From contig NZ_CP082944.1 in NCBI RefSeq assembly GCF_019933155.2, positions 560,001 to 624,000 of the forward strand: 64,000 nucleotides of DNA, in the 5' to 3' direction. This document shows positions 18,380 through 27,307 of the stretch, in pieces; the first letter of the stretch is position 1, and every line of letters starts with the position of its first letter. This DNA comes from Metabacillus dongyingensis (GTDB lineage: Bacteria > Bacillota > Bacilli > Bacillales > Bacillaceae). A program made the position numbers and the translations under genes. The notes beneath the pieces were generated by a model. The model was not told the DNA's origin. It did not search any database and worked only from the letters and a program-made list of their open reading frames with translations.

Positions 18380-19165
18380 TTACATGCTAATCTCTGTCTC
18401 AACACCATAATGATCTGAAACGACAGGTTTATGTTCACCGTTGAAAATAACTTTGGATGACAGAACTTTAACCTCATCACTTGATAAAATCAAATCAATG
18501 CGCAAATCCTGTTTATTTTCGTCCCAGCCGGCAATTTTGCCTTTAACGGTTATGCCTGAATCCTTTTCTTCAGCAAGTTTATAGGTATCATATAAACCGT
18601 TTGACAGGAGGTAGTCATAACCTTCATCTCTTATATCAGCGCTGTTATTGAAGTCACCCATTAAAAAGTAGGGATGGGATCGGTCAAGCTTTTGAAGAAG
18701 AGAATCCATCTGGAATTTGCATGGCTCCTCTTCATCATGCCACCAGCCAAGATGACATGAGTAAAAGGAGAGTAATCGCTCATTGTATTGAATCGTGGCA
18801 CAAACGATAGAGCGGGCTTTCCAGGTATTCCGACCTTCGGTAACGAAGAAGATTTCTTTATTGGTTATAGGATGCTTGGATAAAATGGCCAAGCCTTCCT
18901 CGTATCCAGGATATCCCATGTGAGCAAAGCCCCAAACGAGGTGATAATCAGTTACTCCAAGCTGTTTCAGCTCATCGAGAAGTACTAACGCATAATTGTT
19001 CTTTTTTAACTGATCATAAACGATGGGCCCATCTTCAAGCTGGCTGACTTCCTGAAGGGCAATGACATCATATGATTTTTCCTGGATTGTGTTTGCCAGT
19101 GTTTTGATTTTCTCCATCTGGTTTTCTTCTTGCCAAGAGTGACAATTAAGTGTTAATAATTTCAT
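18380..19165 (-). CDS. Endonuclease/exonuclease/phosphatase-family protein
   Basis: About 261 residues of the DNase I-like fold. LLTLNCHSW (metal-binding Asn), DVIALQEVSQ (catalytic Glu), YSCHLGWW, LMGDFNNSA (Asp and Asn) and SDHYGVE (catalytic Asp-His) appear in the correct order. There is no signal peptide, so it should be cytoplasmic. It begins only two bases after the PTS gene, so the two form one operon; a role on a phosphorylated sugar or sugar-linked phosphodiester is plausible from this context but not proven. Confidence 0.85.
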   Translation of the reverse strand: MKLLTLNCHSWQEENQMEKIKTLANTIQEKSYDVIALQEVSQLEDGPIVYDQLKKNNYALVLLDELKQLGVTDYHLVWGFAHMGYPGYEEGLAILSKHPITNKEIFFVTEGRNTWKARSIVCATIQYNERLLSFYSCHLGWWHDEEEPCKFQMDSLLQKLDRSHPYFLMGDFNNSADIRDEGYDYLLSNGLYDTYKLAEEKDSGITVKGKIAGWDENKQDLRIDLILSSDEVKVLSSKVIFNGEHKPVVSDHYGVETEISM

Positions 19166-19167
19166 GG

Positions 19168-20808
19168 TTAAGCTCCTAACGTATCTTGAATATCAGATTT
19201 TAAAACATCTGCTTTCGGTCCGTAGATTGCTTGTACACCTTTGTCTTTAATAATTAAACCAAGAGCGCCGTTCTCTTTCCATTGCGCCTCGCCTGCAACC
19301 TTGCCTGAATCTTTTACAGTAACACGAAGGCGTGTCATACATGCATCTACATCTTCTATATTAGCAGATCCGCCAAGTAAAGTAATGATAGCAGAAGCCT
19401 GTGAATCGCTGTTTACTGCACCAGTGCCTTTAGCAGCAGGCTCTTCAGAATCGATGTAGTTTCCATTGCGGCCCGGAGTAGGGAAGTTAAATCGTTTGAT
19501 CATGAAGTTAGCGATTCCGAAGTTAAGACCAAAGAATACTAAACATGCAAGAACAAAGTTCACAATATCCATCCATAATCCGGCTTTAATGATCATTGGA
19601 GTACGGGTTAATAACTCAATGAAACCAAATGAGTGAACACGGATGTCGATGATATCTACGATCGCAAATGCAAGCCCTGTTGTAATAGCGTATACAACAT
19701 ACAGTACAGGAGCAGCGAACATGAACATGAATTCGATTGGTTCTGTTACACCAGTTAAAAATACTGCAAGACCTGCAGATAAGAACATTGATTTATATTT
19801 CGTGCGTTTTTCTTTATCAACATTGCGGTACATCGCATAAGCAATACCGATCAGTGAAGCTGTAGAAAGAATCATTTGTCCAACTTTAAAACGGGCTGGA
19901 GTCACTTCATTTAACAACTGATTGTAGCTTGCAGTATCTCCTGCTGCAAGGAAGTTATTTAAGTCGGCAATCCATGCAAGCCATAAAGGATCTTGACCGG
20001 ATACTGTTGAACCAGCGCTTCCGCCAGTTAAGATTTCGTATGTTCCGCCAAGAGACGTATAATTCATCGGCACTGTCAGCATGTGATGAAGGCCGAAAGG
20101 AAGAAGCAGACGCTCAAGTGCGCCAAATATAAATGGTGCAACAATTGGTGCCGTGTTGCGTGAAGTGGCAATCCATTGACCGAAGTCATTTAAAAGTCCT
20201 TGAATAAATGGCCAAACTAGAGATAATACGATAGCGGTTACAACAGATCCGCCGATAACTGCGAAAGGCACAAAGCGCTTGCCGTTAAAGAATGAAAGCG
20301 ATTCTGGAAGCTTATTGTAATTGTAATATTTGTTGAACAGGTTTGCACCAAGGAAACCTGCGATAATCCCCACGAATACACCCATGTTTAATGCCGGAGC
20401 ACCTAATACAGATGTGAAGTAATCCTTAACAATTAATTCTTGTCCGAATAAAGAATTTACAGTCGCTTCAGGGTCTGCAAGCATAGCAGAATTAACTCCG
20501 AAGATCGCTCCTGTAATACGGTTAATAAGAATGAAGGCGATTAATGCAGCGAATGCTCCGCCGGCGCGTTCCTTAGCCCAGGAACCCCCAATTGCAACTG
20601 CAAACAGGATGTGGAGATTGGTAATAATTCCCCAGCCGATGTCTTCCATTACACGTGCAATCGTTTGCACGAGCGTGATGTCTCCGCCTGACATGGCGAT
20701 TAACTTGCCAAGTGAGATCATAATACCGGCTGCTGGCATAACTGCTACAACAACCATCAAGGCTTTTCCGAATTTTTGCCAGAAATCAAACGATAATAAG
20801 TTCTTCAT
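19168..20808 (-). CDS. PTS sugar transporter, EIICB (glucose/maltose family)
   Basis: About 546 residues. The EIIC membrane domain spans roughly residues 10-430 and includes GALERLLLPFGLHHMLTVPMNY, the conserved substrate-site segment of the glucose-type family. A linker is followed by a C-terminal EIIB domain from about 465, with the phosphorylated cysteine in DACMTRLRV. There is no EIIA domain, so it must borrow EIIA from another system. The sugar could be glucose, maltose, an alpha-glucoside or an amino sugar. Upstream and internal cre matches indicate CcpA control. The start follows AAAGAAGGG. Confidence 0.85.
   Translation of the reverse strand: MKNLLSFDFWQKFGKALMVVVAVMPAAGIMISLGKLIAMSGGDITLVQTIARVMEDIGWGIITNLHILFAVAIGGSWAKERAGGAFAALIAFILINRITGAIFGVNSAMLADPEATVNSLFGQELIVKDYFTSVLGAPALNMGVFVGIIAGFLGANLFNKYYNYNKLPESLSFFNGKRFVPFAVIGGSVVTAIVLSLVWPFIQGLLNDFGQWIATSRNTAPIVAPFIFGALERLLLPFGLHHMLTVPMNYTSLGGTYEILTGGSAGSTVSGQDPLWLAWIADLNNFLAAGDTASYNQLLNEVTPARFKVGQMILSTASLIGIAYAMYRNVDKEKRTKYKSMFLSAGLAVFLTGVTEPIEFMFMFAAPVLYVVYAITTGLAFAIVDIIDIRVHSFGFIELLTRTPMIIKAGLWMDIVNFVLACLVFFGLNFGIANFMIKRFNFPTPGRNGNYIDSEEPAAKGTGAVNSDSQASAIITLLGGSANIEDVDACMTRLRVTVKDSGKVAGEAQWKENGALGLIIKDKGVQAIYGPKADVLKSDIQDTLGA
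20656..20669 (-). promoter_or_regulatory. Intragenic cre match within the PTS gene
   Basis: TGCAAACGATTGCA on the minus strand fits TGNAANCGNTNNCA completely. It lies about 140 bases inside the coding region, a position where CcpA can act as a roadblock. Confidence 0.5.
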
Positions 20809-20843
20809 CTTTTGCCCTTCTTTCCGTTATTAAATATAAATAG

Positions 20844-20857
20844 TGTAAACGAATTCA
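20844..20857 (-). promoter_or_regulatory. Leader cre-like site of the PTS gene
   Basis: TGAATTCGTTTACA on the minus strand has one mismatch to TGNAANCGNTNNCA and lies 36 bases upstream of the start codon. Confidence 0.35.
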
Positions 20858-20921
20858 TTATTAGGAAGAATTGCTTACTTATTTTTTCATATAATGTTGT
20901 GCAAATATGAGTGCAACTACG

Positions 20922-20935
20922 TGCAATCGCTTGCA
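20922..20935 (-). promoter_or_regulatory. Upstream cre site of the PTS gene
   Basis: TGCAAGCGATTGCA on the minus strand is a perfect and nearly palindromic match to the CcpA site. It is just upstream of a TTGCAC/TTATAT promoter candidate for the PTS operon. The 415-base gap to nos holds this site, that promoter and the nos promoter. Confidence 0.55.
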
Positions 20936-21168
20936 TAAACCTATTTTAAATAAAGGGCTTTCATAATGCAACAAAAAAATGATAAGTTTTTCATATTTTT
21001 ATAGAATATCTTTTTTCTAAAGTGAAATTCCTCCTGAGAGATATGAATTAGGCGAGAATCCTTCATGTTATATTTTCCGTATAGAAAAGTTCATCAAAGT
21101 TTTGCTTGCAATAAAAGTATGCTTGAATAGGGATGATATACTGTAAGGATATCGGAAGGAATTTTTTT

Positions 21169-21198
21169 TTGAAAAACTTACGTAGTTCTTACTATATA
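21169..21198 (+). promoter_or_regulatory. Putative sigma-A promoter of nos
   Basis: TTGAAA (21169-21174), 18 bases, TATATA (21193-21198), 26 bases before the start codon of nos. Confidence 0.45.
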
Positions 21199-21223
21199 AG
21201 CTTGGTTTATTTAGGAGGTTATC

Positions 21224-22312
21224 GTGGCTGCACAACTTGAATATATGATAGAGGCAGAAAAATTTATCAGACAATGTTATCAGGAGCTGGGCAAAACGGA
21301 AGAAGAAACCGTTGCCCGTCTTTTGCAAATCAAATCTCTGCTGGGTAAAGAGGGTCAGTATCATTTAACGTTTGAAGAACTTGAGCACGGAGCTAAACTG
21401 GCGTGGAGAAACAGCAATAAGTGCATTGGCCGCTTATTCTGGAACACGCTAAGAGTTGTGGATGCAAGAGACCTTGTGGCGGAAGAAGAAATTAGGGACG
21501 CACTGTTTTCGCATATTGAATATGCAACCAACAATGGCAAAATCCGTCCGCTGATTACGATTTTTAAGCCTGTTGAGGATGGGACCGAACCTGTCCGAAT
21601 CTGGAATCACCAGCTGCTGAGATATGCGGGCTATGAAACGGATTCAGGCATTGTCGGCGATCCAGGGTCCATCGCATTTACAAAGAAATGTGAAGAGCTT
21701 GGATGGGCGGGAGGGGGAACGGACTATGATCTGCTTCCGCTTGTCATACAGGCAGGAAATCGGGAGCCGGTGTGGTATGAAATCCCTTCTGAAATTGTGT
21801 TTGAAATTCCAATCACGCATCCTCAATTCCCGGAGTTCTGCGAGCTGAATTCCAAATGGTACGCTGTTCCGATTATATCCGACATGAGCCTTGAGATAGG
21901 CGGGATAACGTTTCCTGCAGCACCGTTCAATGGCTGGTATATGGGAACGGAAATCGGGGCAAGGAATTTAGCTGACGAGGGAAGATATAACATGCTTCCA
22001 AAAGTGGCTTCAATTATGGGAATGGATACCTCCTCCAATGCGACGCTTTGGAAAGACAGAGCACTTGTTGAACTGAATGTTGCTGTATTGCATTCTTTCA
22101 AAGAAGCAGGAGCAAGCATTGTAGATCATCATACCGCTGCCCAGCAATTTAAACGCTTTGAGCACAACGAAGCGGCAGTGGGACGGGATGTAACTGGAGA
22201 TTGGACATGGCTGATTCCTCCGGTTTCACCTGCTGTGACTCATATTTTTCATAAACAGTATGAAAATAAAATCGTAAAGCCGAATTATTTTTATCAGGAT
22301 CGTGCTTATTAG
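21224..22312 (+). CDS. nos: Nitric oxide synthase oxygenase
   Basis: Bacterial NOS of about 362 residues, consisting only of the heme oxygenase domain, which oxidises arginine to citrulline and NO using non-dedicated reductases. The heme ligand is Cys67 in [10 protein letters not shown]. The substrate and pterin region [21 protein letters not shown] and the C-terminal [15 protein letters not shown] follow the family closely. The GTG start has TTAGGAGG upstream. The gene is monocistronic, with its own promoter and terminator. In B. subtilis (yflM) it lies next to acyP (yflL); here about 17 kb, mostly the lysine island, separates them. Confidence 0.96.
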   Translation: MAAQLEYMIEAEKFIRQCYQELGKTEEETVARLLQIKSLLGKEGQYHLTFEELEHGAKLAWRNSNKCIGRLFWNTLRVVDARDLVAEEEIRDALFSHIEYATNNGKIRPLITIFKPVEDGTEPVRIWNHQLLRYAGYETDSGIVGDPGSIAFTKKCEELGWAGGGTDYDLLPLVIQAGNREPVWYEIPSEIVFEIPITHPQFPEFCELNSKWYAVPIISDMSLEIGGITFPAAPFNGWYMGTEIGARNLADEGRYNMLPKVASIMGMDTSSNATLWKDRALVELNVAVLHSFKEAGASIVDHHTAAQQFKRFEHNEAAVGRDVTGDWTWLIPPVSPAVTHIFHKQYENKIVKPNYFYQDRAY

Positions 22313-22313
22313 G

Positions 22314-22341
22314 ACAAGCTTATTTATAGGCTTGTTTTTTT
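22314..22341 (+). terminator. Terminator of nos
   Basis: The stem ACAAGC/GCTTGT with a short loop is followed by a run of T. Confidence 0.75.
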
Positions 22342-22456
22342 AATTTCAATGCTTTGTTCTAATGGATATACCAGCTAAAAGCTTGACAGTATTATTCTGT
22401 CTCTTCTATATTGTGTACTCTTCTTATCTAATTAAAGGTCCCTTTTTTATTGAAAA

Positions 22457-22485
22457 AGCATCTGCCTTTCACCCAAGCAGATGCT
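22457..22485 (-). terminator. Terminator of the aminotransferase-aldehyde dehydrogenase unit
   Basis: The 9-bp stem AGCATCTGC/GCAGATGCT is followed on the minus strand by five T. Confidence 0.8.
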
Positions 22486-22555
22486 CCATTTATGTGTTTC
22501 TTCTATTTAGAATTGATTTTGCGTTTCATAATTAATTTTTATAAGGAAAAAGGTA

Positions 22556-23977
22556 TTAATTTTGATTAAAAATAACTAATTTTTGTTCCGTCATTTCCTC
22601 AATGGCGTACTTTACACCTTCCCGTCCAATCCCGCTTTCTTTTACACCCCCATAGGGCATATGGTCCAGACGGAATGTAGGGATATCATTTACTATAACG
22701 CCTCCAACGTGCAGCTTTTGCGAAGCCATTAATGCCGTACGGATGTTCTCTGTGTAAATACCCGCTTGCAAGCCGTAGCGAGAATCATTGACAAGCTCTA
22801 TAGCTTGATCAACTGTTGAGAATTTATTGATCAATACGATAGGGGCAAACACTTCTTGGCAAGACACTTTTTGGGACGGATCCACTTCCAATAAAACAGT
22901 GGGATGCAAAATATTCCCTTCCGATTTACCTCCTGTGGCCACTATTGCCCCTTTCTGCTTCGCTTCCTCAATCCATTCGAGGGATCGTTCTATGTCTCTG
23001 GGACTTATTAATGCAGAAACATCTGTCATCGGATCAAGAGGATCTCCTAGTTTTAGCTTTTGAGTCGCTGCAACGAATTTTTCTACAAATGTTTCATATA
23101 GTTCTTCATGAACATAAACCCGCTGAACGGAAATACAGACTTGTCCTTGAAATGCAAATGCTCCCGATACACAACGTGAAATGATTTTGTCAATATCAAC
23201 GCCTTTGTCAATAATGACCGCCGCATTAGAACCCAGTTCAAGGGTGACCTTTTTTAATCCGGCTTTATTCCGAATGCCAATGCCTACGGAGGGGCTTCCT
23301 GTAAAAGATATCTTTTGAATTCTTTCATCTGTCACAAGCTTTTCCCCTATTAATCTCCCGCTTCCTGTTACCACATTGAATGCTCCTGCCGGCAACCCGG
23401 CTTCCTGGAGTAACTCAGCAAGAAATAATGAGGACAATGGTGTTTGTGCAGCCGGTTTTAAAACAACAGAATTGCCTGAAGCAAGTGCAGGTCCAACTTT
23501 ATGTGCTACTAGGTTCATAGGAAAGTTAAAGGGTGTAATAGCCGCAATGACTCCTATTGGCTCCCGGACAGTATAGGCAACTCTTCCTTCTCCTCCTGGA
23601 GCAGCATCAACCGGTATCGTTTCTCCATGTATCCGTTTTGCTTCTTCAGCAGAAAATTTATATGTTTGAATCGTGCGATCAACTTCCCCTTTTGCAGTAG
23701 TTAGTGGTTTAGCTGCCTCCAGAGCAATTATTTCTGCCGCTTCATCTGATCGTTGTTCTAATAGAGCTGCAAGATTCTCTAAAATCCTTGCACGCTGGTG
23801 ACTTGGCATAACTGCCATTGTTTTTCTGGCTTCATAAGCGGCAGTCAACGCCATTTCTACTTCTGTAAGAGTTGCTGCAGGAACTTCTGCAATCACCTCT
23901 CCACTGTAAGGAGATAATAAAGGACTATAGCTTTCTGCATGTACCCACTCACCGTTAATAAATAAGTTTTTTTTCAT
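22556..23977 (-). CDS. Aldehyde dehydrogenase (candidate succinate-semialdehyde dehydrogenase)
   Basis: NAD(P)-dependent aldehyde dehydrogenase of about 473 residues. ITPFNFPMNLVAHKVGPAL and VLKPAAQTPLS bind cofactor, TLELGSNAAV carries the general-base Glu, and Cys281 in GQVCISVQR is the catalytic thiol. The last motif resembles lactaldehyde or phosphonoacetaldehyde dehydrogenases, so family alone does not fix the substrate. Start 23977 has GAGGAGA upstream and gives KKNLFINGEWV; the frame extends 13 codons further. It is second in a sigma-54-driven pair with a class III aminotransferase. I infer oxidation of the semialdehyde made by that enzyme, most likely succinic semialdehyde. Confidence 0.82.
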   Translation of the reverse strand: MKKNLFINGEWVHAESYSPLLSPYSGEVIAEVPAATLTEVEMALTAAYEARKTMAVMPSHQRARILENLAALLEQRSDEAAEIIALEAAKPLTTAKGEVDRTIQTYKFSAEEAKRIHGETIPVDAAPGGEGRVAYTVREPIGVIAAITPFNFPMNLVAHKVGPALASGNSVVLKPAAQTPLSSLFLAELLQEAGLPAGAFNVVTGSGRLIGEKLVTDERIQKISFTGSPSVGIGIRNKAGLKKVTLELGSNAAVIIDKGVDIDKIISRCVSGAFAFQGQVCISVQRVYVHEELYETFVEKFVAATQKLKLGDPLDPMTDVSALISPRDIERSLEWIEEAKQKGAIVATGGKSEGNILHPTVLLEVDPSQKVSCQEVFAPIVLINKFSTVDQAIELVNDSRYGLQAGIYTENIRTALMASQKLHVGGVIVNDIPTFRLDHMPYGGVKESGIGREGVKYAIEEMTEQKLVIFNQN

Positions 23978-24024
23978 AATAAATCTCCTCGCCTTGCATA
24001 TTTGTGTATGAATCATTTTTTTGT

Positions 24025-25377
24025 TTACTTGGCTGCACAGTTTTCTGAAGCAAGATCTGCTTCGATAACAGAGATAGAATGGTTTAGAATCTCAATCATT
24101 TTCTTGATTTCATCTTTATTAATCGTTAACGGCGGTGCAAATACTACTATATCTTGATCATCCAAGACGACGGATCTGCAAATAAGGCCTTGTTTTGCAG
24201 CTTCTAAAACAATTGCTGGAGACATAGGGGCAGCGAAACGTTCTTTTGTATTTAAATCTTTGACAATTTCAATACCTGCCATTAATCCAAGTCCTTTTAC
24301 TTTACCGACTATTTTTCGCTCTTGCTTGATTCGGTAAAGTCCATTTAGCAGTTCCTGTCCCATTGCTTCAGCATTTTCTATTAAATGTTCCTGTTCAATA
24401 ATCTCCAAATTTTTCAATGCAACCGCACAAGCCATCGGATGCCCGCTATACGTGTAACCATGCAGCAAAGTGCCCGTTGAGAGCTCCGTTAATTCCTGAT
24501 GGATCTTTTCTGATATCATGACCCCTCCAAGCTGAGCATACCCGCTTGTGACACCTTTTGCAAAGCACATCATATCAGGTGCAACACCGTAATGATCCAT
24601 TCCAAAGTACGTTCCTGTTCGGCCAAATCCAGTTATCACTTCATCTGTAATAAATAAAACTCCATACTCATCGCAAATTTCACGTACTTCCTTAAAATAA
24701 TTTTCCGGAGCTACGTGAATGCCCCCTGCTCCTTGTACAGGTTCTGCAATAAAAGCCGCAATCGTTTCAGGACCTTCTGCTGCAATTAATTCACGTAAAG
24801 ATTGAGAAGAAAAGTTGTCTGCGTACAGAAAATCAGGAGCCAGTGAGTTTGTGAAATCCCGAAAAGCTTTCAGCCCAGTAGCACTTGTTGCCCCCATTGA
24901 GACCCCGTGATAGGATTTTGTTCTTGAAATGATCTTTTTTCTTCCTGGCTGCCCTTTTAGAATCCAGTAATGGCGTGCAAGTTTATAAGCTGTATCATTC
25001 GCCTCCGAACCGCCAGAAGTGAAGAAAGTTGCGCTTAAATCTCCAGGAGCTATTTGTGCAAGTTTTGCGGCCAATCGAATGGCAGGTTCGTTGCTATAGG
25101 TGGCAAAACAGGAACTGAAACCCAGTTTTGACATCTGCTCCATCGCCGTTTTGCCTAATTCCACACGTCCATGCCCTACGTTTACATTCCAGAGAGATGA
25201 CATACCATCAATGACTTTTTTTCCTGTTGCATCTTGAAGATAGACTCCCTTTCCTTCTGTAAAAATAAAAGCAGGCCCCTGTTCTTGCTGCTGTTTAACT
25301 GGGGATGTTGGATGGATAAAATGTTTTTTATCTAACTCTCTTAATTCCTGGATTGAGTTTTCAGTATGTGTCATCAT
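24025..25377 (-). CDS. Class III aminotransferase (candidate omega-amino acid/GABA aminotransferase)
   Basis: PLP enzyme of about 450 residues in the omega-amino acid/pyruvate transaminase group. Features are MSSLWNVNVGHGR, the PLP-phosphate SGGSEANDTAYK, KSYHGVSMGATS, FITDEVITGFGRTG (Asp to the pyridine nitrogen) and FAKGVTSGY (Schiff-base Lys). Start 25377 (or 25374) follows an AAGGG site. It is transcribed divergently from a sigma-54 activator, behind a near-perfect -24/-12 promoter, and is followed 47 bases later by the aldehyde dehydrogenase. Next to a complete lysine-to-GABA pathway, GABA is the best guess for the donor. Beta-alanine or putrescine remain possible. Confidence 0.85.
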   Translation of the reverse strand: MMTHTENSIQELRELDKKHFIHPTSPVKQQQEQGPAFIFTEGKGVYLQDATGKKVIDGMSSLWNVNVGHGRVELGKTAMEQMSKLGFSSCFATYSNEPAIRLAAKLAQIAPGDLSATFFTSGGSEANDTAYKLARHYWILKGQPGRKKIISRTKSYHGVSMGATSATGLKAFRDFTNSLAPDFLYADNFSSQSLRELIAAEGPETIAAFIAEPVQGAGGIHVAPENYFKEVREICDEYGVLFITDEVITGFGRTGTYFGMDHYGVAPDMMCFAKGVTSGYAQLGGVMISEKIHQELTELSTGTLLHGYTYSGHPMACAVALKNLEIIEQEHLIENAEAMGQELLNGLYRIKQERKIVGKVKGLGLMAGIEIVKDLNTKERFAAPMSPAIVLEAAKQGLICRSVVLDDQDIVVFAPPLTINKDEIKKMIEILNHSISVIEADLASENCAAK

Positions 25378-25425
25378 GAACACCCTTTCATTTTGAAAAA
25401 ATAAATATGATCTTACCTATTTATT

Positions 25426-25442
25426 ATGCAAGATTCGTGCCA
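25426..25442 (-). promoter_or_regulatory. Sigma-54 (SigL) promoter of the aminotransferase operon
   Basis: TGGCACGAATCTTGCAT on the minus strand is a perfect TGGCAC-N5-TTGCA element with GG and GC at the required spacing, about 50 bases upstream of the aminotransferase start. Confidence 0.88.
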
Positions 25443-25480
25443 ACTATTTTTCCTGGAGAGAAGGCTGTTTTTTAGTTTGA

Positions 25481-25561
25481 TTGATTTAAAATTAAATCAA
25501 ATATGTGGTTTTTGATTTAATTATTGATTATTTTCTCTTTTTTGATTTATATTTTAATCAA
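25481..25561. promoter_or_regulatory. Three TTGATT-type candidate enhancer sites
   Basis: Three related AT-rich sites lie between the divergent genes. TTGATTTAAAATTAAATCAA (25481-25500) is a 9+9 perfect inverted repeat, 25512-25530 is a partial copy, and 25542-25561 begins TTGATT and ends AATCAA. They sit 40-120 bases upstream of the -24 element, where an upstream activating sequence for the adjacent activator would be expected. Confidence 0.55.
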
Positions 25562-25591
25562 CATCTATAGACATTAAAGGAGGGGACCGTA

Positions 25592-26995
25592 TTGGAAGAT
25601 GGAATACTGGAGATGGAATTAAATAAAATTATCGAAACATCGAATAATAACATTACAATTACTGATGAAAAAGGAATTATTTTACGATCTAATCGAGAAC
25701 ATTGGGCAATTTACGATATGCAGCCTGATACATACATCGGTACATCGGTTTATCAATTAGAAAAAGAAGGGCTGCTTTCACCTTCCATCAATGCAATCGT
25801 TTTAAAGGAAAAAAAATTCACTCGTATTATGCAGCATACAAGAACAGGCCGAGTTGTCATGTCAACTGGCTATCCACTTTTCAATAAGGAAGGCCACCTG
25901 GTTAGAGTGATCAGCTATAGTCAGGATCAAACCGAAATATGGAAATTGCAGGAGCAATACGAGGAATTACAACGCAAGGTAAAGGGCTATCAGACAGAAG
26001 TCGAGGATTTAAGGGAAAAGGAACTTGGTCATCATTCTTTTATTGCTAGAAGTAATCAAACTCAGCAGATTTTAAAAACGATTCAAAATGTCGCTAAAAC
26101 CGATGCCACGATTCTTTTTTTAGGACCATCTGGGGTAGGGAAAAGTACGTTTGCACGCGCTCTTCATAATCAAAGCAATAGAATTAAAGAGCCATTTATA
26201 GAGGTGAATTGCAGCACAATCCCAGAAAGTTTGTTTGAATCAGAGATATTTGGATATGAACCAGGATCCTTTACAGGGGGGAACAAACAAGGCAGGCAGG
26301 GACTGATTGAACAAGCTGACAGCGGTACTCTTTTTTTAGATGAAATCGGGGAACTCCCCCTTGCCCTGCAAGCAAAATTATTGAAAGTGCTGCAAGAGAA
26401 AAAGATAAAGCGCATCGGCGGAAAAAAAGAAAGACTTATTAACTTCCGGCTGATCGCAGCAACAAATCAGGATTTGGAGAAGATGGTAAATGAGGGGAAG
26501 TTTAGATTAGATTTGTATTACCGTTTAAATGTGATCCCCATTCAAATTCCTTCATTACTTGAGCGTAAAGAAGATATACCAATCTTAATTCAGCATTACT
26601 TGCAGAAAACCAATGATAAATACCAGACATTAAAAAAATTACATCCCTCGACTTATGAAGTATTGACTCATTATGAATGGCCTGGAAATATACGGGAATT
26701 AGAAAATTTAATTGAACGGTTAATTCTGACCATTGATGAACCCGCTATCTATCCCAAACACCTTCCCCTCGCCATCACAGGGGCAGTGGAACAGAATGAA
26801 GATTCCTCTTCCTTCTCAATTGAACAGGAATTAAACGGAAAACAAGATCTTAAAAAGACGTTGGAAAAGATTGAAATACAATTGATTGCCAAAGCATATA
26901 AACAATGTAAAACGACATATGAAATGGCAGATTATTTGGGAATTAGTCAGCCGTCAGTCATCTATAAATTAAAGAAATACAAGGAACATCTTTGA
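25592..26995 (+). CDS. Sigma-54-dependent activator, PAS type, of the aminotransferase module
   Basis: About 467 residues. The PAS sensor is at about 10-120 (NITITDEKGIILRSNRE), followed by a short coiled linker, an AAA+ domain (Walker A GPSGVGKST near 178, SGTLFLDEIGELP near 245) and a Fis-type helix-turn-helix at the end (MADYLGISQPSVIYKLKKY). The sigma-54 contact loop, GAFTGA in most family members, reads GSFTGG here near residue 226. The TTG start has GGAGGGG upstream. It is divergent from the aminotransferase operon and is its likely regulator. The ligand is unknown; GABA or a semialdehyde is a guess. Confidence 0.88.
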   Translation: MEDGILEMELNKIIETSNNNITITDEKGIILRSNREHWAIYDMQPDTYIGTSVYQLEKEGLLSPSINAIVLKEKKFTRIMQHTRTGRVVMSTGYPLFNKEGHLVRVISYSQDQTEIWKLQEQYEELQRKVKGYQTEVEDLREKELGHHSFIARSNQTQQILKTIQNVAKTDATILFLGPSGVGKSTFARALHNQSNRIKEPFIEVNCSTIPESLFESEIFGYEPGSFTGGNKQGRQGLIEQADSGTLFLDEIGELPLALQAKLLKVLQEKKIKRIGGKKERLINFRLIAATNQDLEKMVNEGKFRLDLYYRLNVIPIQIPSLLERKEDIPILIQHYLQKTNDKYQTLKKLHPSTYEVLTHYEWPGNIRELENLIERLILTIDEPAIYPKHLPLAITGAVEQNEDSSSFSIEQELNGKQDLKKTLEKIEIQLIAKAYKQCKTTYEMADYLGISQPSVIYKLKKYKEHL

Positions 26996-27307
26996 ATCAT
27001 CAGAAAGAATCTCTGAAACCATATAAAAGAAATTTATCAGCTGATGAGGCTAATCCGTCATCCGCTAAACTAAACAATGGGCGGTCATTCCGAAAGCCGT
27101 TTTTTTCACCAATCAGCATCATTGGCCGGGAGTCGAATCCCTTACAGGCCATAGCAAAAGCACTTGATATTTTCTGAGTGCTTTTTTGTTCTATCATCTT
27201 TGAAAATGGAATTTTCAGATTTACATAGTTAAAGAGATAAATAGTTCAAATCCAAATGCTATAATTTACAGGTAATACTATCAATTACATAGAGCGGAGA
27301 TGAAGAA
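26996..27307. other. Intergenic region between the two activators, with terminator at 27157-27187
   Basis: This 312-base gap holds one clear signal, a terminator with stem AAAGCACT/AGTGCTTT followed by six T. Short overlapping frames exist on both strands at about 27000-27197 but neither has a recognisable product or convincing ribosome site. Confidence 0.6.

Noticed and set aside
26992..27197. Opposed 61- and 65-codon frames between the activators
   Set aside because: No recognisable product, poor start signals, and a terminator overlaps their ends.
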